Shown: positions 54,562 through 63,807 of the stretch, in pieces | How the letters are laid out: the number at the start of each line of letters is the position of its first letter | Numbering within the stretch: position 1 is the first letter of the stretch | NCBI GenBank assembly: GCA_035645695.1 | Contig: DASQMC010000037.1 | Coordinates: 62,001 to 126,000 of the forward strand | DNA: 64,000 nucleotides | Direction: 5' to 3' | Source: JAIVJZ01 sp035645695 | GTDB taxonomy: Bacteria; Acidobacteriota; Blastocatellia; Pyrinomonadales; Pyrinomonadaceae | Position numbers and translations under genes: made by a program | The notes under the pieces: generated by a model | Seen by the model: only the letters and a program-made list of their open reading frames with translations | What the model was told of the DNA's origin: nothing | Database searches by the model: none

Positions 54562-57500
54562 TTAGAACTGAAAGCGCACGGCGAATTGAATCTGACGCTC
54601 ACGGTAGATCGAGTTGCCCGCGGACGTGACCTGACCGAAGGCGGCCAGCGGCGTGAGCGTCGTGCCGGACAGGTTGTACGCCTGAGCGTTAACACCCGTC
54701 ACCTGATAACGGTTGAAGATGTTGAATCCCTCGGCGAGAAATTCCAGATTCATCGCTTCCCGAAGGCGGAAACGACGCGAGATGCGCAAGTCCATGTTAA
54801 CGAGCCTGCGCTGGCGGAAAGCGTTGCGCTCGAAGAGCGGGATGCGGGAGCCGCCGCCCGAACCTGTCAGACCGCCGGAGACGGGAGTGTTGCCGACGGT
54901 GCCGGTAAAGGTGGCCGTATAGGCGGTGCCCGACTGCGCGACGAAGATCGGGGCGATGGTGAAGCCGCCGAAGATCGCGCGGCCGACTCTCGAACTTTCC
55001 AGGCCGAAGGGTGCGCCCGGTGTCCAGACGGCGCTCGCCACGAAGCGGTGGGGGACATCGTTGTTCGAGCGACCTTCGTCGTCGAGTCCCTCGTTGAACG
55101 GGTCGAGCCTGCCTTGCGTGAAGGTGAAGGTCTGCGAGTTCTGGCCGTTATCGCGCGAACGCGAGAACGTGTAGTGCGTCTGGAACTGAAGTCCCTTCGT
55201 GAGACGACGATTGGCTTGCAGGACAAGCCCGTCATATTTCGACTCGATGTCGCTGCGAATCTGCGTGATCGCGCCGAAGCGTGTGTCGGGTCTGCCGTTG
55301 CCGGTCGCCAACCTGCGGAAGAACGGCACGGTGAGCGACTGACCGTCGAGCGCGCCGCCGTTGAACGTGTAAGTTGTCTGAATCGGCGTGGGCAGGTTCT
55401 CGTCAACGAAGGTCGGGAGATTGCGCCCGCGGCTGAACAGGTAGGAGATCGAGACGGCGGTGTTGCGCCCGATCTCGCGCTCCAGAATGATGTCCGCCTG
55501 ATGGATCAGAGGGCTCTTCATGTTCGGCGAGAAGACCACGATGTTCGGCGTCACGGCGCCGGTCGGAGCCGTCGCGACGACGTTCGGGAAGATGGGCGAT
55601 GCCGCATCCGTCGCGTTGAAGGAGAAGGTGCGCTGCGCCTCGGCGACGCCCGTGTTGCTGATGGCGTTGATGACGGTCGAGTTGATGATGCGCCCATAGT
55701 AGATGCCGTAGCCGCCGCGAAGCGACGTTTTGCCGTCGCCCGTCAAATCGTAGGCGAGACCGAGGCGCGGCCCGAAGTTGTTCTTGTCAGACGGAATCTG
55801 GTTCGTCTGCTCGGGTCCGATCATCTGGCCGGCGATGTTCGTGAGCGCGTTCGGAATCTGCGGGCCGGGCAACTGCTGGTACTCGTAGCGCAGGCCGAGA
55901 TTGAGGGTCAAGCGCGGCGTCGCGCGGAAGTCGTCCTGCACGAAGAAGCTATAGTCTTTGGTGCTGATCTCGAAGGCCGTCGGGCCGAACGCCTGCGTGA
56001 AGCCGCCGGTGGTGTTGTAGCACCTGCCCGCAATTCTCGTTGAAGTGGCGCACAGGACGCCCGCCGTTCGCAGCGCGCCGTTCTGCCGCACGTTGAGGTA
56101 GTCAACGATGAAGTCGTTGAAGTTGTTGTAGCCGTAGCTGCCCCCTTCGTTGACGAGGTTATCGAGCAGATCGTTGACGTGGTTGAAGTCGATACCGAAC
56201 CTGACCGTGTGCTGACCGCGCGACACGGTCATCGTGTCGGCGACCTGCACGCGCTTTTCGTCGGGGTTGGCGACGCGCTCAAGGAAGGTCGGCCTGCCGA
56301 AGCTGATGCCGCTCGTCAGCGAGACGTTCGGCAGGCGGCTCAGACCCGCCGGGAGGATGGCCGCTTCGCCCGGCGTCGGCTCCTGTGAGAAGGCGAACAA
56401 ATTGTCGCGACCCCACTGGAAGCGCGCTTCGTTGAGCACGGTCGGCGAGATGGTCGTAGTCAGGCGCGCGTTGAAGATGTCGGCCTGGACGAAGTCGTCG
56501 CCGAAGCTGGCGACGCCGCTGAAAGTCGTCGGCTGCGTCTGGATGCCGGCGGGCGACTGCGAGCGCATGCGGTTGTAAGAAGCGGTGAAGTTGTTGCTGC
56601 TGTTAATCACCCAGTCGATCTTCGGGAAGATGATGCGCTGGTCTTGCGAGCGCGGAACCTCGCCGAGCAGGCTGGAAATGAAGCTGGTGGCCTGGTCGAT
56701 GTTCGCGTCCGTGAAGAAGGTGGCATTGGTCGCGGAGCGTCCCCTGAGACACGTGCGGTTAACGCCGATTGCCGTGGTACACGCCGCGTTCGCTGCGGTG
56801 TTGCTCAGGAACGCCTGATTCTGCAAGATTGCCGCGCCGGGGAAGTTGCGCTTCTGCTGATCGTAGGTGAAGAAGAAGAAGAGCTTGTCGCGGATGATGC
56901 GACCGCCGACGGAGCCGCCGAACTGGTGGCGAATGTCAGTCGGCTTGAACCGCTCGGTCTGCGACGTGCCGAGGATCGGGCGGATGACGAAGGGGTTCGT
57001 CGCGCCGAAACGGTTGTTGCGGTAGTACTCGAAGAGGTCGCCGTGAAAGTCGTTCGTGCCGCTCTTGGTGACGGTATTGATGACCGCACCGGCGGCGCGC
57101 CCATACTCCGCCGAGTAGTTCGACGTGTTGACCTGAAACTCGCGGATCGAGGACTGGCTGACGACGTAGCTGATGCGCGTGCGTCCACGCTCTTCGCCGT
57201 AGAAGGCGTTGTTGTTGTCGCCGCCGTCGAGCGTGCTGTTGTTCAGGAGGCCGGAGACGCCGCGGAAACTGTTAAGACCGAAACCGCCTTCGGCCGTGAC
57301 GCCCGGCGTCAACAAGACGAAGTTCGATGCGCGGCGACCGTTGATCGGAAGCTCGTTGATCGAGGTCTGGTTGATGTTGTTGGCGAAGTCCTGCTGCGTG
57401 GTATTGATGACCGGAGCTTCTGCCGTCACTTCGACCTGTTCCTGCGTGCCGGTGATGGAGAGCGGGATGTCGAGCGAGGTCACGCGCCCGACTTCGACCA

Positions 57501-57807
57501 CGATGTTCTGCTGCGAGAAGGTGGCGAAGCCCGACCCCGCGACGCTGATCGTGTAGTTGCCGGGCTGCAACTGCACGACGCGGAAGCGGCCTTCGTCGTC
57601 CGAAGTCGCCGTGCTCTCCCGGTTGGTTCCCTCGTTACGCACTGTAACGGTTGCGTTCGGCACTACCGCGCCGTTCGGGTCTTTGATCAGGCCGCCGATG
57701 GCGCCGTCCGTCGTGGACTGAGCTGTTGCCGGATTGACCCCGAAGGCCAGACAGAGCGTCAGAAGCACCAGCGCGCAGACTGGTCGGCGGAGGAATGTTG
57801 TTGACAT
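54562..57807 (-). CDS. Second Oar-type TonB-dependent receptor
   Basis: A 1081-residue outer-membrane protein with the same layout as the receptor at 9699: signal peptide (ALVLLTLCLAFGVNPATAQ, cleavage near 29), carboxypeptidase-like domain (GGLIKDPNGAVVPNATVTVRNEGTNRESTATSDDEGRF), plug (NQTSINELPINGRRASNFVLLTPGVTAEGG, LDGGDNNNAFYGEERGRTRIS), then a barrel ending RQIQFAVRFQF. The two share the STR-Q-like plug segments but differ widely in the barrel, so they probably import different ligands. It is a single gene. Confidence 0.92.
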   Translation of the reverse strand: MSTTFLRRPVCALVLLTLCLAFGVNPATAQSTTDGAIGGLIKDPNGAVVPNATVTVRNEGTNRESTATSDDEGRFRVVQLQPGNYTISVAGSGFATFSQQNIVVEVGRVTSLDIPLSITGTQEQVEVTAEAPVINTTQQDFANNINQTSINELPINGRRASNFVLLTPGVTAEGGFGLNSFRGVSGLLNNSTLDGGDNNNAFYGEERGRTRISYVVSQSSIREFQVNTSNYSAEYGRAAGAVINTVTKSGTNDFHGDLFEYYRNNRFGATNPFVIRPILGTSQTERFKPTDIRHQFGGSVGGRIIRDKLFFFFTYDQQKRNFPGAAILQNQAFLSNTAANAACTTAIGVNRTCLRGRSATNATFFTDANIDQATSFISSLLGEVPRSQDQRIIFPKIDWVINSSNNFTASYNRMRSQSPAGIQTQPTTFSGVASFGDDFVQADIFNARLTTTISPTVLNEARFQWGRDNLFAFSQEPTPGEAAILPAGLSRLPNVSLTSGISFGRPTFLERVANPDEKRVQVADTMTVSRGQHTVRFGIDFNHVNDLLDNLVNEGGSYGYNNFNDFIVDYLNVRQNGALRTAGVLCATSTRIAGRCYNTTGGFTQAFGPTAFEISTKDYSFFVQDDFRATPRLTLNLGLRYEYQQLPGPQIPNALTNIAGQMIGPEQTNQIPSDKNNFGPRLGLAYDLTGDGKTSLRGGYGIYYGRIINSTVINAISNTGVAEAQRTFSFNATDAASPIFPNVVATAPTGAVTPNIVVFSPNMKSPLIHQADIILEREIGRNTAVSISYLFSRGRNLPTFVDENLPTPIQTTYTFNGGALDGQSLTVPFFRRLATGNGRPDTRFGAITQIRSDIESKYDGLVLQANRRLTKGLQFQTHYTFSRSRDNGQNSQTFTFTQGRLDPFNEGLDDEGRSNNDVPHRFVASAVWTPGAPFGLESSRVGRAIFGGFTIAPIFVAQSGTAYTATFTGTVGNTPVSGGLTGSGGGSRIPLFERNAFRQRRLVNMDLRISRRFRLREAMNLEFLAEGFNIFNRYQVTGVNAQAYNLSGTTLTPLAAFGQVTSAGNSIYRERQIQFAVRFQF

Positions 57808-58574
57808 AGTTCGTCCTTTTCTAATTTCGATTGTTGGGCTGAGTTCAGACGCAGGGCAGACCTTTAGGGGGGCGACTTCCGCGTCCGAAGATGTTAGCGA
57901 TAAACCTTAGTGTAGGTAGTAGAAAGACTGCGCTGCTTGAAAAGCAAGTTTATATCATAAGACGGGGCGATTACGCGAGTCTTACGATGAAAGAGACAGG
58001 ATGTTAAATACTACAAATCCCGTCGCCCGGGCAAGCCTAAATTATGCCTCCCCTCACGCCGCGCGCGCGCCGGCGAAATTATTACCCGAGACCGCCCTGA
58101 ATTGTTCATTTCGCCGTGAAAACGCCCCCTCGCACGGCTTACGAACCACCTCCCCCAGCACGCGTCGCCGGGCGCGTCTAACTGATACCGGTTGCTCACG
58201 CCGACTCTCAAACATTACTTTTAGACATTACTTCACGTCGCTACTTTATTCGCACCCGTTACTTCGTTCGCACTTACCGTAAAACGCCAGTATTTGCGCG
58301 GGCTGCGCGTCGATCTTTGCGCGCCCGAGACAAAAGGTGCGAAGCAAGTATCGCGGCCGGGCGCGCTCGTGCGGGTATCCCGTGGAGTTTAGTGCGCGCT
58401 GCAAATCGCGGCATTTGCCGTAGTTCTCGACATGTGCACCGTGCGGTGCGGCGTGGCACGACGATTGAAATAAGACGTGCGGGGCGGCGGAGAGTTCGAT
58501 TCACATTGGCCGAACCTGCTCCCCGCGAAATTGATATTTGCGCCAGAGGGGGGAAAACTGTTGGCGCAAACGTC

Positions 58575-58621
58575 GGACGCCCCGGCAGGCTTTTTGAGGA
58601 GAGAGCCTGTCCGGGGCGTTC
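58575..58621. terminator. GC-rich hairpin
   Basis: Arms at 58575-58591 (GACGCCCCGGCAGGCT) and 58605-58621 (AGCCTGTCCGGGGCGTT) pair with one bulge. It lies 80 bases after the thiolase stop and next to a palindromic repeat; a second terminator-like element. Confidence 0.6.
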
Positions 58622-58630
58622 GCATGGAAA

Positions 58631-58696
58631 GAGTAAGCAGTAAGCAGTGAGCAGTTGGTTTTGACTACTGCTCACTGCTTACTGCTCACTGCTTAC
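58631..58696. repeat. Stuttered palindrome, AGTAAGCAGTGAGC type
   Basis: Left arm 58632-58655 (AGTAAGCAGTAAGCAGTGAG...) and right arm 58665-58696 are complementary runs of AGTAAGC/AGTGAGC units with a short loop. It stands 5 bases after the thiolase stop, followed on the plus strand by TTTTTTT. Confidence 0.88.
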
Positions 58697-58701
58697 TTTT
58701 T

Positions 58702-59886
58702 TTACCCCTGCCGTTCGACGATGATCGCGATGCCCTGCCCGCCGCCGATGCAGGCGGTGGAGAGCGCGTAGCGGCCGCCCCGGCGACGGAGTTCGAGCAG
58801 CGAGGTGAGTACCAGGCGCGTGCCGGACGCGCCGAGCGGGTGGCCGAGCGCGATTGCGCCGCCGTTGACGTTTGTGCGCGCGCGGTCGAGGCCGAGTTCT
58901 TTTTCGACGGCGAGATATTGACCTGCGAACGCTTCGTTGACTTCGACCAGATCGATGTCCGACAATTTCAACCCGGCACGCTCCAGAGCCTTGCGCACGG
59001 CTGGCACGGGGCCGATGCCCATCACGTCAGGCTCGACGCCCGCGTAAGCCCACGCCACGATGCGGCCCATCGGCGCGACGCCGCGCGACTTCACGAACTC
59101 CTCGCCCGCGATGACGAGAGCCGCCGCGCCATCGACGATCCCCGAAGCGTTACCGGCGGTGACGAAGCCGTCTTTGCTGAAGGCCGTCGGCAATTTCGCC
59201 AGCACTTCGAGCGTCGTGTCGGGGCGCAGGTGATCGTCCGCGTCAACTACTTTAACGCCTTTGCGCGTCTTCACTTCGACGGCCGTAATCTCTTCCCTGA
59301 ACAGCCCGGCGTCCTGCGCTCGCTTCGCCTCGGTTTGCGAGCGCAACGCATAGGCGTCTTGATCTTCGCGTGAGATTTCGTAGCGGCGCGCGAGGTTTTC
59401 GGCCGTGCCCGCCATCGTCGTGTTGCAATAGGTATCGAGCAGGGCGACCATCAAAGTGTCTTCGAGTTTGCCCTGTCCGAGCGAGAAGCCGGAGCGCGCG
59501 CCGTAGATGGCATGCGGAGCCATCGACATAGACTCCATGCCGCCGACGAGCGCCGTCTTCGCTTCGCCGAGCAGGATCATGTGCGCGCCGGAGACGATGG
59601 ACTGAATGCCGCTGCCGCACAGGCGATTGACCGTGAGCGCGGGACGCTCCGCGGGCACGCCCGCTTTCAGCGCAACGTGGCGCGCGCCGTAAATGGCGTC
59701 GCCGGAGGTTTGCAGGGCGTTGCCGATGATAGTGTGATCTATCTCCTCAGCCGCCACGCCGCTCGCTTCGAGCGCGCCGCGCGCCGCCGCCGCGCCGAGG
59801 TCAATCGCTTTGACATCCTTCAGCGCACCGACATATTCGGTCATCGGCGTGCGCTTGCCGCCTAAAATAAAAACGTCTTGAGCCAT
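58702..59886 (-). CDS. Acetyl-CoA acetyltransferase (thiolase)
   Basis: A 394-residue thiolase. Catalytic C90 in NRLCGSGIQS, H349 in GHPLGASG and C379 in STACIGGGQG are in place, along with MSMAPHAIYGARSG and GNASGIVDGAAALV. It condenses two acetyl-CoA to acetoacetyl-CoA or works in reverse in degradation. The AtoB/PhaA-like branch fits best. It is a single gene, with no fad or phb partners nearby, so anabolic or catabolic use cannot be decided. Confidence 0.9.
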   Translation of the reverse strand: MAQDVFILGGKRTPMTEYVGALKDVKAIDLGAAAARGALEASGVAAEEIDHTIIGNALQTSGDAIYGARHVALKAGVPAERPALTVNRLCGSGIQSIVSGAHMILLGEAKTALVGGMESMSMAPHAIYGARSGFSLGQGKLEDTLMVALLDTYCNTTMAGTAENLARRYEISREDQDAYALRSQTEAKRAQDAGLFREEITAVEVKTRKGVKVVDADDHLRPDTTLEVLAKLPTAFSKDGFVTAGNASGIVDGAAALVIAGEEFVKSRGVAPMGRIVAWAYAGVEPDVMGIGPVPAVRKALERAGLKLSDIDLVEVNEAFAGQYLAVEKELGLDRARTNVNGGAIALGHPLGASGTRLVLTSLLELRRRGGRYALSTACIGGGQGIAIIVERQG

Positions 59887-60315
59887 TATTCTCCTACTTC
59901 CTCTTTGATGGTTGAAAACTTATCCCACTGCGAAACAGACGAAAGTAACAGACGCGCAAACATCGCGTCAAACCCGCCGATCCACCCGCTGCCGGTTCGC
60001 GTGTTTTAGATGAAAACGAGAGGCGTCAAGCTGCCCGCCCCGCTTTTGCCCACACCGGATCACGGCGCAAAATCGTCCTCTCGCCGCGCCGTCACAAAGC
60101 GTTTGCCAAACAAAATGAGAGTGCGGCACTATCCCCGCCTCAACTGTTGGCCTCCCCGACGCTCGACCCGCGACGCGAATCTGAAAAAAGTTCTATCCAG
60201 TATTTAAGGTCGGGGCAGGTTCTCGTTTATAGCCGTTTGCGATTGCACAGGGCACAGAGAGATTCATCAAATTGCAAATCGCTATAATCGCGCGGGGGCG
60301 GGTTAGAGTTTGGGC
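59887..60315. other. Intergenic region upstream of the thiolase gene
   Basis: 429 bases. It holds the thiolase promoter area and an imperfect inverted repeat (60228-60244 with 60270-60286; TATAGC...), which lies next to the end of the RDD gene and contains a CACAGGGCACAGAG stretch. No gene is seen. Confidence 0.45.
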
Positions 60316-61146
60316 TTAGTCGGTGAAGCGATGCGCGGCGCGGTAGCGGTGGAGGAGTTCTTCGAGAAAGCCTTCGTAGGTGAACGTCTCGCGGTCGAAG
60401 TCGGGTTTGAGTTTGTAGAGTATGGGCGTCGCCACGCGCCAGGCCATCCACTGCCGCGTCGAGTCGGCGAGTTCCCATCGCCGCCTGAGAAAAATCTCGA
60501 CCACTTCGATTTCGGCTTCATTGAGCGCGCCCGCGTCGCCCTTGAACATGACCGGCTTGAACGAACGGCGCAAGGCCACGTCGCTCGTGGGCGAGGCGAA
60601 CACTTCGGCGAACGTCGGAGCCTGCGTCTCGCGCTCGCGCACGACGACCGTGCCCGCCACGAAATCGCCGATGCGTTGATCGCGGCTGCTGGCGAAAACC
60701 GAGATCAGGCCGACCGAATAGAAAGGGATGCCGACCCACGGCATCATGTCGAAGACGCGCAGGAGATTGCGCGCCGCCGCCTCCCAAGCGGTGACGGGTC
60801 GCCCGTCCTCGCGTATCACGCGCAGCTTCAACATGCGCTTGCCCGGCGTCTGCCCGTTCCACAGCCATTCGAAGATGGCGAAATAGCCCGTCCACAAGAC
60901 GAATACCAAAATGATCAAGGCCGCGAGCAGCCACTTCGGCATCTGCGACACGCGACTGCCCAACTGCGTCCAGTAACCCGTCCACAGAAACACCAGCGCG
61001 ACGAGCAACATCGCGAACAACTGCAACCCGTGGTCAACCGCGCAGGCCAGAAACCGGTTCCCAATCGAAGCCAGCGCAAAGTGCAGCGGCACGCGCTCGG
61101 GCGTCTCGATCACGAGAGTTTCTTCATTGGCGATTGCGACAGACAT
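60316..61146 (-). CDS. RDD-family membrane protein
   Basis: A 276-residue inner-membrane protein. RDD-domain helices: FLACAVDHGLQLFAMLLVALVFLW, LLAALIILVFVLWTGYFAIFEWLW, then the RDD hallmark GQTPGKRMLKLRVI with the acidic and arginine pattern, and MMPWVGIPFYSVGLISVFASSRDQRIGDFVAGTVVV. RDD proteins are thought to act in transport or as Na+/H+-linked factors; the function of this one is unknown. The C-terminal 90 residues are soluble (ALNEAEIEVVEIFLRRRWELAD). Confidence 0.85.
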   Translation of the reverse strand: MSVAIANEETLVIETPERVPLHFALASIGNRFLACAVDHGLQLFAMLLVALVFLWTGYWTQLGSRVSQMPKWLLAALIILVFVLWTGYFAIFEWLWNGQTPGKRMLKLRVIREDGRPVTAWEAAARNLLRVFDMMPWVGIPFYSVGLISVFASSRDQRIGDFVAGTVVVRERETQAPTFAEVFASPTSDVALRRSFKPVMFKGDAGALNEAEIEVVEIFLRRRWELADSTRQWMAWRVATPILYKLKPDFDRETFTYEGFLEELLHRYRAAHRFTD

Positions 61147-61464
61147 CTTTTAGGAAGCGACGAGTGACGAGTGACAAGAGGAAAAGAAAGATACTCTTGT
61201 CGTGTGCCGTTCATCCTCCGCGCACGCGGAGAAGGTCTTTATTACGCACGCGCGCCCGGCTGCGGCTTTTCGCGCGTGCAGGCGGTTATCCGTCAATCAT
61301 CATAACTCAATCGTAAATCGTGAAACGCGAATCGTAAATGGACGGGAGCGGTTTTCAAGGTTTACGATTGACGCGGCGAAAGGCCGCGGCGCTATCCCGC
61401 GCTGCCGCGACGTTCGTCGAATCCATTTAACGGCGGCGAGAAATTTCACGCGCTCCTGAAAACT
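61147..61464. other. Divergent intergenic region with a repeat
   Basis: 318 bases between the RDD and proC genes; should hold both promoters. Apart from the repeat at 61308-61374 nothing clear is seen. Confidence 0.45.
61308..61374. repeat. Weak stuttered palindrome, CGTAAATCGTGAA type
   Basis: Left part 61308-61341 carries CGTAAATCGTGAAA and CGTAAAT units; the right part 61361-61374 (TTTACGATTGACGC) is a short complement. It is related to the element at 4186-4257. Confidence 0.55.
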
Positions 61465-62370
61465 ATGCACACTCCAACGGCCGCGGGCGAGACGTTTGAA
61501 GATCACGGCGGGAATCCGCTCGGCGGCGTGCGCCTGGTTTTCATCGGGATCGGCGTGATGGCCGAATCCATGATCGCGGGACTGCTCAAGCGGCAACTCG
61601 TCGCGCCCGCGCAAATCTGCGGCAGCCACCCGCGCGCCGCGCGCCGCGCCGAACTCGAATCCACCTACGGCATCCGCGTCGTCGAAAGCAACCGCGAGGC
61701 CGTTTCGCACGAACCGCCGGGTGATGCGGCGGGTTCGGCGGTCGCTCCTTCAATCGTCATCCTCGCCGTCAAGCCGCAGAAATTAGACGGCGTGCTGCAG
61801 GAGTTGAAGGACGCGCTCCGCGCCGAAGACCTCCTGCTCTCCATCGTCGCCGGGGCACGGATCGAGACGATGACGGGCGAGTTGCTGCATCCGGCGGTCG
61901 TGCGCGCGATGCCGAACACGCCCGCTCAGGTGGGCGAGGGAATGACTGTGTGGACGGCGACGGCCGGGGTGGACGACGCGCGGCGGCGACAGGTGAGCGC
62001 GATGCTCGGCGCGCTCGGTCGCGAGATGCAAGTCGGGGAGGAGCGGCAGATCGACATGGCGACGGCCTTGAGCGCGACCGGCCCGACCTACATCTTTCTC
62101 GTCATGGAGTCGCTCGTGGACGCGGGCGTTCACATGGGCTTCTCGCGCGAGGTGGCGCGCGAACTCGTCCTGCAGACGATGCTCGGATCGGTGCGCTTCG
62201 CGATGGAATCACACAAGCACCCGGCGGAACTCCGCAACATGGTCACGTCGCCCGGCGGCACGTCCGCCGAAGCGATCTATCAAATGGAAAAGGGTGGATT
62301 GCGCACCGTGCTCTCGAAAGCCGTCTACGCCGCCTTCCAGCGCGCCGTCGCGCTCGGGCAGAAGAGGTGA
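61465..62370 (+). CDS. proC: Pyrroline-5-carboxylate reductase
   Basis: The 301-residue enzyme makes proline from pyrroline-5-carboxylate with NAD(P)H. Rossmann motif FIGIGVMAESM (residues about 31-41) shows GxGxxA in place of the usual GxGxMG. NTPAQVGEGMT, then LSATGPTYIFLVMESLVDAG, and MVTSPGGTSAEAI near the end are diagnostic. A 22-residue polar N-terminal extension precedes the fold; the later start GVRLVF has no ATG, so it is kept. Single gene. Confidence 0.93.
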   Translation: MHTPTAAGETFEDHGGNPLGGVRLVFIGIGVMAESMIAGLLKRQLVAPAQICGSHPRAARRAELESTYGIRVVESNREAVSHEPPGDAAGSAVAPSIVILAVKPQKLDGVLQELKDALRAEDLLLSIVAGARIETMTGELLHPAVVRAMPNTPAQVGEGMTVWTATAGVDDARRRQVSAMLGALGREMQVGEERQIDMATALSATGPTYIFLVMESLVDAGVHMGFSREVARELVLQTMLGSVRFAMESHKHPAELRNMVTSPGGTSAEAIYQMEKGGLRTVLSKAVYAAFQRAVALGQKR

Positions 62371-62418
62371 AGGAACAACCGCCGCAAAACCGGACGCCGC
62401 AGGCCATATCTTAACTAT

Positions 62419-63057
62419 CTAACACCCCGGACAAAACAAGATGCCGTAGTGAGCCAGAATCCTGCCGAGCTGGTATGTGACGAACGCTAAAAGCAATGCG
62501 AACACGATGAGCAGCAATGTCAGTAAGTGGAAGAATGGCCGCGTTACCAGTTCCACCTCGACGTGTTTGCTTCTTATTCTTTGATTGACAAGTTTCGTCG
62601 AGTATCCCCAGTAGGCCGCGCCCACCGCAAAGGTCAGGGTGAGCACACAGCTTATGATGAAAGGGGTAGTGAAGAACATAGACTTGGCGGGGCGAATCAG
62701 CGTATCCACCACCTGCTTGCCTGGCGCGTCATGAGCGGGACGGAAAATGATGGTCATGATGCCGCCTACGACGGTCAGGAAGAAGATAATCACGCTCAGA
62801 CTTATCCTCAAAAAATATTTGTAGAGATCAACGTAAATCTTAAATTCTTCTAACTGGAGCGGCACATCCGACACGGCCTTCCCATCATCGGGGTTATCGT
62901 TGGTAACAGCATCTTGACGGAGCGTTTCGGGCGGTTGCCCGTCGGTCGAGTTCGTCGGTTCGGCTTCGATGAAGGCGACTTGAGCGGCCGTGTCTTCTGC
63001 ATTTTTGGTCGAATCTTTCGACTTTTCGGTCGAAGTTTCAGAATGTTTTCCAGCCAT
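62419..63057 (-). CDS. Membrane protein of unknown function
   Basis: A 212-residue protein. The first 65 residues are very polar and probably disordered (KHSETSTEKSKDSTKNAEDTAAQ), followed by three hydrophobic helices (YFLRISLSVIIFFLTVVGGIMTIIF, TTPFIISCVLTLTFAVGAAYWGY and FFHLLTLLLIVFALLLAFVTYQLG). A short end holds FCPGC. No family recognised. AGGAGGTAGC precedes the ATG, a strong ribosome site. It lies 60 bases after purN on the same strand. Confidence 0.7.
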   Translation of the reverse strand: MAGKHSETSTEKSKDSTKNAEDTAAQVAFIEAEPTNSTDGQPPETLRQDAVTNDNPDDGKAVSDVPLQLEEFKIYVDLYKYFLRISLSVIIFFLTVVGGIMTIIFRPAHDAPGKQVVDTLIRPAKSMFFTTPFIISCVLTLTFAVGAAYWGYSTKLVNQRIRSKHVEVELVTRPFFHLLTLLLIVFALLLAFVTYQLGRILAHYGILFCPGC

Positions 63058-63082
63058 CTGCTACCTCCTCCAATCAGTTGAG

Positions 63083-63108
63083 ACGCGCCCTGTCGGCTGA
63101 CGGGGCGC
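63083..63108 (-). terminator. Weak hairpin after purN
   Basis: GCGCCCTGTC and GACGGGGCGC arms pair with one mismatch, 10 bases after the purN stop on the minus strand. The T-run lies before rather than after the stem, so termination is doubtful. Confidence 0.3.
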
Positions 63109-63117
63109 ACAAAAAAT

Positions 63118-63717
63118 TCAACGGGCGAGCACGCGTCGCCCCTCGATCTTGTAATCCCCGCTCACAACTAAAGCGACGGCTTCGGCATAGGCTTGATGTT
63201 CTTCGGGGAGGATGCGCGCGGCGAGCGTTTCGGGCGTGTCGTCGTCGAGCACGGGGACGACGCGTTGCGTGATGATGGGGCCGCCGTCGAGCGTCTCGTC
63301 AACGAAGTGGACGGTGCAGCCGCTCACCTTGACGCCGTGTTCGATGGCCTGACGTTGCGCGTCGAGGCCGGGGAAGGCTGGCAGCAGGCTCGGATGAATG
63401 TTCAGTATGCGCCCGCGAAAAACTTCGATGAACTGCGGCGAGAGTAGGCGCATGAAACCGGCCAGACAGACGAGTTCGATCCGGCGCGCTTTGAGGGCGG
63501 CGATGATCTCGCGCTCGTGTTCGGCGCGCGTGCGTCCCGCGCGCTCGACGGCGAGCGTCTCGATGCCGCGCTCGGAGGCGCGCTGTAACCCTGCCGCGCC
63601 CGCGTGGTCGCTCAAAACGAGCGCGACGGTCGCACCCGGCGCGCGCCCGCGCTCGACGGCTTGCGCCAGCGCAACCATGTTAGACCCGCGACCGGAAATG
63701 AGGATGGCAATTCTCAA
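63118..63717 (-). CDS. purN: Phosphoribosylglycinamide formyltransferase
   Basis: A 199-residue cytoplasmic enzyme that uses 10-formyltetrahydrofolate in the third step of purine synthesis. SGRGSNMVAL near the start binds phosphate; the catalytic residues are in NIHPSLLP and GCTVHFVDETLDGGPI. The start is TTG at 63717, only 5 bases from a repeat element, without a Shine-Dalgarno sequence. purM lies directly upstream, so the two form a pur operon. Confidence 0.93.
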   Translation of the reverse strand: MRIAILISGRGSNMVALAQAVERGRAPGATVALVLSDHAGAAGLQRASERGIETLAVERAGRTRAEHEREIIAALKARRIELVCLAGFMRLLSPQFIEVFRGRILNIHPSLLPAFPGLDAQRQAIEHGVKVSGCTVHFVDETLDGGPIITQRVVPVLDDDTPETLAARILPEEHQAYAEAVALVVSGDYKIEGRRVLAR

Positions 63718-63722
63718 GATAT

Positions 63723-63804
63723 GAGTTTCAAGTTTCAGGTTTCAAGTTTCAGGTCTGAAGTTCTTGGCTTTTAACTTGAAACCTGAAACCTGAAACTTGA
63801 AACC
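63723..63804. repeat. Stuttered palindrome, TTTCAAG/TTTCAGG type (copy 3)
   Basis: Left arm 63723-63762 and right arm 63773-63804 are complementary runs of TTTCAAG/TTTCAGG. It fills the 90-base purM-purN spacer and stops 5 bases before the purN start codon. Same unit as 4848-4935 and 15980-16089. Confidence 0.9.
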
Positions 63805-63807
63805 TTT

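Larger units (their letters stand above)
57808..58701. other. Long intergenic region between TonB receptor and thiolase
   Basis: 894 bases, the largest gap in the window. It holds the receptor promoter area, a cluster of ACTT/TTACTT direct steps at 58205-58280, a strong hairpin at 58575-58621 and a repeat palindrome at 58631-58696. ORFs on either strand have skewed composition and no family features. Confidence 0.5.

Noticed and set aside
54586..56043. 485-residue plus-strand ORF opposite the second TonB receptor
   Set aside because: Shadow; charged composition typical of antisense of barrel genes.
58274..58675. 133-residue minus-strand ORF in the long gap
   Set aside because: Overlaps a hairpin and a palindromic repeat; composition biased; no start signal.
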